Source of the DNA: Bacteroidota bacterium | Lineage (GTDB): Bacteria; Bacteroidota; Bacteroidia; Bacteroidales; Prolixibacteraceae | NCBI GenBank assembly: GCA_030706665.1 | Contig: JAUZOB010000110.1 | Location: 1-9,757, forward strand | Direction: 5' to 3' | Length of the DNA: 9,757 nt | Shown here: positions 6,350-9,757 of the stretch, one piece after another | Layout of the letters: each line of letters opens with the position of its first letter | Numbering within the stretch: position 1 is the stretch's first letter | Notes under the pieces: generated by a model | Database searches by the model: none | Told to the model about the DNA's origin: nothing | The model's input: the letters and a program-made list of their open reading frames with translations, nothing else | Position numbers and translations under genes: made by a program

Positions 6350-6377
6350 TGTAACATTTACCCAGATGCCAGCGTCT
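6350..6377 (+). promoter_or_regulatory. ECF-sigma-type promoter candidate for the head GIN gene
   Basis: TTGTAACATTT (-35 area, GTAAC at 6351-6355), a 17-nt spacer, and CGTCTTA (-10 area, CGTC at 6373-6376) match the general ECF sigma pattern of an AAC-containing -35 and a CGTC-containing -10. Transcription would start near 6383, about 22 nt before the ATG at 6405. No proper TAnnTTTG element is present in this spacer; TAAACTTG at 6344-6351 has one mismatch and no -33 partner. Confidence 0.42.
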
Positions 6378-6404
6378 TATCTGAAAACGTAAAAACTATT
6401 CATC

Positions 6405-7124
6405 ATGAGACTTCTAATTTCAAATTTACGCGCATCTATCATATGCTTTCTTATCATTTCTTTTTGCGCATGTAATGCAATAGGAGAAAGAGGAAACGGG
6501 AATGTGGTTACAAAAACCAGGGCAACGGAGAACTTCAATGGCATTAAAGTATCGACCGGCATCATGCTTGTTGTTAAACAAGCCAATGAGACCAAAGTAG
6601 AAGTTACAACCGACGAGAATCTTCAGGACAAAATTCACACAGAAGTTCACAATGGGATACTGGAAGTTTTTGCCAAGGGGAGTATCATCAATCCAAAAAT
6701 TCTGAAAGTATCAGTTACGACACCGAATCTCAACCGATTGGAAAGCAGTTCCGGTTCTCATGCTGAAACAAACGGAATCATCAAAACAGATGACATCGAG
6801 ATCCATGCCTCAAGCGGCAGCAGGCTAATTGCCGCAATTGAAGCAAAAAGCGTCCGCTGTTCAACCAGTAGCGGTTCTAATATGAAACTTGAAGGTAAAA
6901 CGGACAATCTTGATGTGAAATCGTCCAGCGGATCCAATCTTAATGCTTCCGGCCTTGAATCTTTAAAATGCATCGCAAATTCGAGCAGCGGAAGTAACTG
7001 CACGGTAAATGTAAAAGAAGATTTCAATGGGAATGCCTCAAGCGGTAGCAATATTTCATACAAAGGAAACCCCAAGAAGATTGAATCACACAAGTCTTCA
7101 GGTGGAGATATTAACCGGAAATAA
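6405..7124 (+). CDS. DUF2807 'head GIN domain' probable lipoprotein
   Basis: The product is 239 residues. The N-terminus is hydrophobic (IICFLIISF) and leads to C21-A-C23, a possible but non-ideal lipobox (Phe at -3), so it is either a lipoprotein or a secreted protein. From about residue 43 the DUF2807 fold begins: ENFNGIKVSTGIMLVVKQ, then a TTDENLQDKI segment. From residue 115 to the end, a Ser-Ser-Gly-Ser (or SSGG) turn recurs seven times (starting at 115, 136, 155, 174, 194, 212 and 231), every 18-21 residues, fitting the rungs of a right-handed or stacked beta-solenoid. Family members are surface or periplasmic proteins of Bacteroidota with unproven function, a putative auto-transporter adhesin-like fold. 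It is monocistronic: terminators lie before (6247-6277) and after (7274-7300), and it has an ECF-like promoter of its own. Confidence 0.85.
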   Translation: MRLLISNLRASIICFLIISFCACNAIGERGNGNVVTKTRATENFNGIKVSTGIMLVVKQANETKVEVTTDENLQDKIHTEVHNGILEVFAKGSIINPKILKVSVTTPNLNRLESSSGSHAETNGIIKTDDIEIHASSGSRLIAAIEAKSVRCSTSSGSNMKLEGKTDNLDVKSSSGSNLNASGLESLKCIANSSSGSNCTVNVKEDFNGNASSGSNISYKGNPKKIESHKSSGGDINRK

Positions 7125-7265
7125 TAGTCGTCCGCAAATTACGCAGGCAGAATCACAGAAAATAATTAACATCTGAATTTTGAATTCAACAGATATTACA
7201 AATTAGCTCCATTCATAGATAGACACAAGATCATTTTGACTTTTTTAGAAGGATAATCATTTTTT

Positions 7266-7300
7266 AAAACAGGAGGCTGTCCCCAAAGGACAGCCTTTTT
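7266..7300 (+). terminator. Intrinsic terminator after the head GIN gene
   Basis: A perfect 9-bp stem AGGCTGTCC (7274-7282) / GGACAGCCT (7288-7296) with a 5-nt CCAAA loop is followed by a T-run to 7300. It lies 150 nt after the head GIN stop. The left arm and its flank (AAAACAGGAGGCTG, 7266-7279) are identical to the corresponding bases of the tsf terminator (2340-2353). Confidence 0.85.
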
Positions 7301-7328
7301 AACAAGCAATTATCAGGAATGTGTTAAA

Positions 7329-7379
7329 GTTGTCTAAAGGACAACGATCAACGGATGTAGCATGTTCACTAAAGGACAA
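7329..7379. repeat. Inverted and direct repeats upstream of comB (possible operator)
   Basis: GTTGTC (7329-7334) and GACAAC (7340-7345) form a 6-bp inverted repeat with a 5-nt loop. The sequence CTAAAGGACAA occurs twice in direct orientation, at 7334-7344 and 7369-7379, 35 bp apart; the second copy ends 8 bp before the comB -7 element. A third AAAGGACA lies in the preceding terminator (7285-7292). Position suggests a regulator site, but the repeats are short. Confidence 0.35.
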
Positions 7380-7394
7380 AAAATTTTACTTTTG
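7364..7394 (+). promoter_or_regulatory. Promoter of the comB-patB unit
   Basis: TACTTTTG (7387-7394) matches TAnnTTTG exactly; a weak -33 (TGTTC around 7363-7367) lies 19 nt upstream. Transcription should start near 7401, about 15 nt before the chosen comB ATG at 7416. This excludes the in-frame ATG at 7362, which would be upstream of the transcript. Confidence 0.5.
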
Positions 7395-7415
7395 CGACAT
7401 CAAAAGCAAACATAT

Positions 7416-8105
7416 ATGGAAATCAACATCCTGCAATTGGTCGAAGGAGCCAAAAATGCCAAAGGACTCACAGTCGTCATCGATGTCTTCAGAGCATTCT
7501 CAATGGCCTGTTACTTATTCGACCGCGGAGCAGAGGCCATCATACCTGTATCTTCTATAGAACAAGCCTTTGAGCTTAAAGCAAACAATCCCGAATATCT
7601 TCTAATCGGAGAGCGAAATGAACGGATCGTGCCAGGTTTCGACTTTGGGAATTCCCCAACCCACATACTAAACAAGAATTTCACAGGAAAAACCATTATT
7701 CATACTACCAGTGCCGGCACACAAGGGATCGTATTAGCCGATCATGCAGATGAAATAATAACCGGAAGTTTTGTAAATGCTTCTGCAATCATTGAATATA
7801 TTCGCAGGCAAAATCCCGAAACAGTTTCTTTGGTTTGTATGGGGTATAGCACAAAGTATCCCGCAGACGAAGATACCACATTGGCAGAATACGTCAAGAA
7901 CGGCTTGGAAGGAAAGCCCAATGACTTTGGTGAGATGATCGAAAGAATCAGAAGAGGCACCGGAGCCAGGTTACTGGACCCACACAACTACGAATGGTCT
8001 CCTTCAAGCGATTTTGTTCTTTGCTTATCGCTCAACCGTTTTAATTATATACTAAAAGTAGAAAAAAAAGATGGTTTAAATATCCTCCGGAAAATTGATC
8101 TATAA
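7416..8105 (+). CDS. comB: ComB-family probable 2-phosphosulfolactate phosphatase
   Basis: The 229-residue product has the ComB-family blocks in order: LTVVIDVFRAFSMA (18-31), GAEAIIPV (38-45), LIGERNERIVPGFDFGNSP (63-81), IIHTTSAGTQG (94-104), ITGSFVNASAI (115-125), and a late acidic PADEDTTLAEYVKNGL (149-164). In methanogens ComB removes phosphate from 2-phosphosulfolactate, in a Mg2+-dependent way, on the coenzyme M route. No other coenzyme M gene is visible here and coenzyme M is not expected in Bacteroidales, so the true substrate is open; the domain call is secure, the reaction is not. The start at 7416 (MEINILQLVEGA) fits the family and the promoter at 7387-7394. patB follows 17 nt later, and the two are probably co-transcribed. 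Confidence 0.82.
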   Translation: MEINILQLVEGAKNAKGLTVVIDVFRAFSMACYLFDRGAEAIIPVSSIEQAFELKANNPEYLLIGERNERIVPGFDFGNSPTHILNKNFTGKTIIHTTSAGTQGIVLADHADEIITGSFVNASAIIEYIRRQNPETVSLVCMGYSTKYPADEDTTLAEYVKNGLEGKPNDFGEMIERIRRGTGARLLDPHNYEWSPSSDFVLCLSLNRFNYILKVEKKDGLNILRKIDL

Positions 8106-8122
8106 ATTCATTTCTAAGAAGT

Positions 8123-9301
8123 ATGACATACAATTTCGACGAGATCATCCATCGGGAAAATACAGATTGCGAAAAATACGATCGCAGAGAAAAAGTATTC
8201 GGCAATGCCAATGTCCTTCCGATGTGGGTAGCCGATATGGACTTCCGAACTCCGGACTTCATTATTGATGCTATTCATGAACGTGGAGAACATGAAGTTC
8301 TGGGTTATACCTTCCGCAATGATTCTTATTATGAAGCTATTGCTGGTTGGATGAAACGACGTCACAATTGGGATATTTCCCGTAAATGGATCTCATTCAG
8401 TCCGGGAGTCGTTTCAGGCATCACCATGTCAATACTCTCTTTCACTTCTCCGGGAGATAAGATCATCGTACAGCCGCCTGTATATTTCCCTTTCTTTACC
8501 TGCATTAAAGGGACAGATCGTGAAATGGTCGAAAATCCACTTATTTTGGAGAATGGCCGATATCGATTCGATCTTGACGATCTCAAAAAGAAGATCGATT
8601 CAAAGACGAAGATGCTTATTCTCTGTAACCCTCATAATCCTGCAGGGATGGTGTGGAAAAAAGAAGAACTGGAGGCATTAGGTAAAATCTGTATTGAAAA
8701 CAATATTCTGTTAGTCTCTGACGAGATTCATTCAGATCTCATATATAGTGGAAACAAACACATTCCTGCCGCATCCGTTTCAAAAAAAATGGAACAAAAC
8801 ACAATCGTCTGCATGGCCCCGAGTAAAACCTTCAATGTAGCAGGCTTATCCACCTCCGTCATCATCATTCCAAATGACACACTACGAAGGAAATATTCAA
8901 AAATACTTGACATTCTTCATGTCAGTCTGGGCAATATTTTTGGGAACGTTGCTCTTGAGGCTGCGTACAGTAAAGGAGATGAATGGCTGAGTCAGTTGAT
9001 GAAATATATAGAAGGGAATTACAACTATCTGAAAACCTTTTTCTCAGAACAAATTCCGTCAATAAAGGTTATTCAACCGGAAGCAACATATCTTGTCTGG
9101 CTCGATTGTTCAAAACTTGGTATGACAGACGAAGAATTGATAAATTTTTTCACGCATGAAGCAAAAGTAGGCCTAAGTGACGGACTTCGTTTCGGGACAG
9201 GTGGTTCTGGATTTATGAGGCTGAATATCGGATGTCCACGTTCTATTCTTGTGGAAGGACTCAATCGAATTGCAGAGGCACTTAACCATCGGTCAAAATA
9301 A
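8123..9301 (+). CDS. PatB/MalY-type PLP-dependent C-S lyase/aminotransferase
   Basis: This is a 392-residue fold-type I PLP enzyme, full length for the MalY/PatB group (cystathionine beta-lyase-type, class I/II aminotransferase superfamily). Signatures are the N-terminal MWVADMDFRTPD (34-45), LGYTFRNDSYYEAIAGW (60-76), SPGVVSGI (93-100), the cofactor-region CNPHNPAG (168-175), VSDEIHSDLIY (198-208, Asp200 facing the PLP ring nitrogen), and APSKTFNVAGL (232-242) with Lys235 as the Schiff-base lysine. Arg366 in GFMRLNIGCP is the expected substrate-carboxylate binder. Family members cleave cystathionine or cysteine conjugates to pyruvate, ammonia and a thiol; some act as aminotransferases or regulators, so the substrate is uncertain. 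It is cytoplasmic, 17 nt downstream of comB, with no clear terminator after it. Confidence 0.9.
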   Translation: MTYNFDEIIHRENTDCEKYDRREKVFGNANVLPMWVADMDFRTPDFIIDAIHERGEHEVLGYTFRNDSYYEAIAGWMKRRHNWDISRKWISFSPGVVSGITMSILSFTSPGDKIIVQPPVYFPFFTCIKGTDREMVENPLILENGRYRFDLDDLKKKIDSKTKMLILCNPHNPAGMVWKKEELEALGKICIENNILLVSDEIHSDLIYSGNKHIPAASVSKKMEQNTIVCMAPSKTFNVAGLSTSVIIIPNDTLRRKYSKILDILHVSLGNIFGNVALEAAYSKGDEWLSQLMKYIEGNYNYLKTFFSEQIPSIKVIQPEATYLVWLDCSKLGMTDEELINFFTHEAKVGLSDGLRFGTGGSGFMRLNIGCPRSILVEGLNRIAEALNHRSK

Positions 9302-9318
9302 ATTGACCAACAGGTACG

Positions 9319-9380
9319 ATGTTCAATGATTTTTGAATGAAAAATTCTTCCTACTTTTGTCAACTAAAATTATTGAACAT
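9319..9380. repeat. Inverted repeat flanking the PBP promoter
   Basis: ATGTTCAATGATT (9319-9331) and AATTATTGAACAT (9368-9380) are reverse complements with one mismatch in 13; the outer 9 bp are perfect. They bracket the TACTTTTG element. It could be an operator pair, or chance in AT-rich DNA. Confidence 0.25.
9332..9359 (+). promoter_or_regulatory. Promoter candidate for the PBP gene
   Basis: TACTTTTG (9352-9359) is a full TAnnTTTG match. TTTG at 9332-9335 is 16 nt upstream, shorter than the usual 19-21. Transcription would start near 9366, with a leader of about 144 nt before the ATG at 9510. Confidence 0.42.
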
Positions 9381-9509
9381 TCCAAGCTGTCCGGCAAAAG
9401 CAACCATTAGGTTAATTGTATGACAGTAAACAAATGACTACGTCGAATTTAAAGAACAGTCTGAAAATTGAAAACTTGGATTAAAAACCTTAAGAAAATT
9501 TACGCTGCA

Positions 9510-9757
9510 ATGCGTAAGAAACTGGGAGCATTCAAAGAATACTCCCGCCCGGTATGGTCTCCGGTGAAAGAATTTCTCTTTCCCGCCAAAGACAACTACA
9601 AGCAAAGAACTCCATTTCGGAAAACTTTGCGCTACATCTCTTATGTCATCTTATTTTTCTTCTTCTATTACATCGCCCTGGAACTAAACATCTTCTGGCT
9701 ATTTGGCCGGATGCCCAGTGTAACTCAATTAAAGAATCCGCGCATGCCGCAGGTTTC
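9510..9757 (+). CDS. Class A penicillin-binding protein (PBP1A-like), N-terminal part
   Basis: This is the first 82 or so residues of a membrane-anchored bifunctional peptidoglycan synthase (glycosyltransferase plus transpeptidase), cut by the window end. What is visible is a basic cytoplasmic segment (residues 1-41, including PVWSPVKEFLFPAKDNY), one transmembrane helix (about 42-63, VILFFFFYYIALELN), and directly after it WLFGRMPSVTQLKNPRMPQ. The WLFG-x-P-S...LKNP pattern is what Bacteroidales class A PBPs show just before their glycosyltransferase domain. The catalytic domains lie outside the window, so the identification rests on this N-terminal pattern. The frame is open further up to 9465, but the ATG at 9510 is the first conventional start. 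It follows patB with 208 nt between, and has its own promoter candidate. Confidence 0.75.
   Translation, partial: MRKKLGAFKEYSRPVWSPVKEFLFPAKDNYKQRTPFRKTLRYISYVILFFFFYYIALELNIFWLFGRMPSVTQLKNPRMPQV

Noticed and set aside
7171..7194. Hairpin ATCTGAATT...CAGAT between the head GIN stop and its terminator
   Set aside because: Short, AT-rich and without a T-run; a better terminator follows at 7274-7300.
7362..7415. Longer ComB start at the in-frame ATG at 7362
   Set aside because: A full TAnnTTTG -7 element lies at 7387-7394, downstream of that ATG, and the added 18 basic residues do not belong to the family.
9434..9484. 16-codon ATG frame upstream of the PBP gene as a leader peptide
   Set aside because: Too short, with no regulatory codon run or attenuator-like hairpin after it.
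1..9757. Defence system, prophage, insertion sequence, integron or CRISPR content
   Set aside because: No transposase, integrase, nuclease, spacer-repeat array or terminal inverted repeats were seen; all recognised genes are core or common accessory genes of the order.

Overview
The window looks chromosomal and comes from a member of the Bacteroidota, most likely order Bacteroidales. The evidence is the protein sequences (S2, L13, Frr, UMP kinase and a class A PBP of the Bacteroidales type), starts without Shine-Dalgarno sequences but with A-rich leaders, and several promoters with the Bacteroidales -33 TTTG / -7 TAnnTTTG pattern. A family or genus cannot be assigned with confidence from sequence alone. 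No mobile element, phage gene, tRNA, rRNA or CRISPR array is visible, and most of the window is ordinary core genome.

Layout: (1) 2-430, plus strand: the C-terminal two-thirds of thiamine pyrophosphokinase. (2) 561-5068, minus strand: a translation block read from high to low coordinates. It runs rplM (L13), rpsI (S9), rpsB (S2), tsf (EF-Ts), terminator, pyrH (UMP kinase), frr (ribosome recycling factor), shared bidirectional terminator. The ribosomal operon has a promoter near 5238-5268 and a leader of about 160 nt that can fold; pyrH and frr have their own promoter-like elements. (3) 5246-5740: non-coding, apart from the two divergent promoter regions. (4) 5741-6199, plus: a small secreted Spy/CpxP-like LTxxQ protein with a strong terminator. 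(5) 6405-7124, plus: a probable lipoprotein with a DUF2807 'head GIN' beta-helix, preceded by an ECF-sigma-type promoter candidate. (6) 7416-9301, plus: a two-gene unit of a ComB-family phosphatase and a PatB/MalY-type PLP C-S lyase/aminotransferase. (7) 9510-9757, plus: the N-terminus of a class A penicillin-binding protein, cut by the window end.

How they work together: the minus-strand block supplies ribosomal proteins and translation factors plus the UMP kinase for pyrimidine nucleotides. The plus-strand genes on the right form separate units, mostly about the envelope (Spy-like, head GIN, PBP) or sulfur and amino-acid metabolism (ComB, PatB). I did not find a clearly new multi-gene system. 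The observations most worth following are the structured rplM leader with an in-frame mini-ORF ending 3 nt before a GTG start, the ECF-type promoter before the head GIN gene, an unexplained 81-codon open frame between pyrH and tsf, the repeated AAAGGACA boxes at the comB promoter, and the comB-patB pairing.
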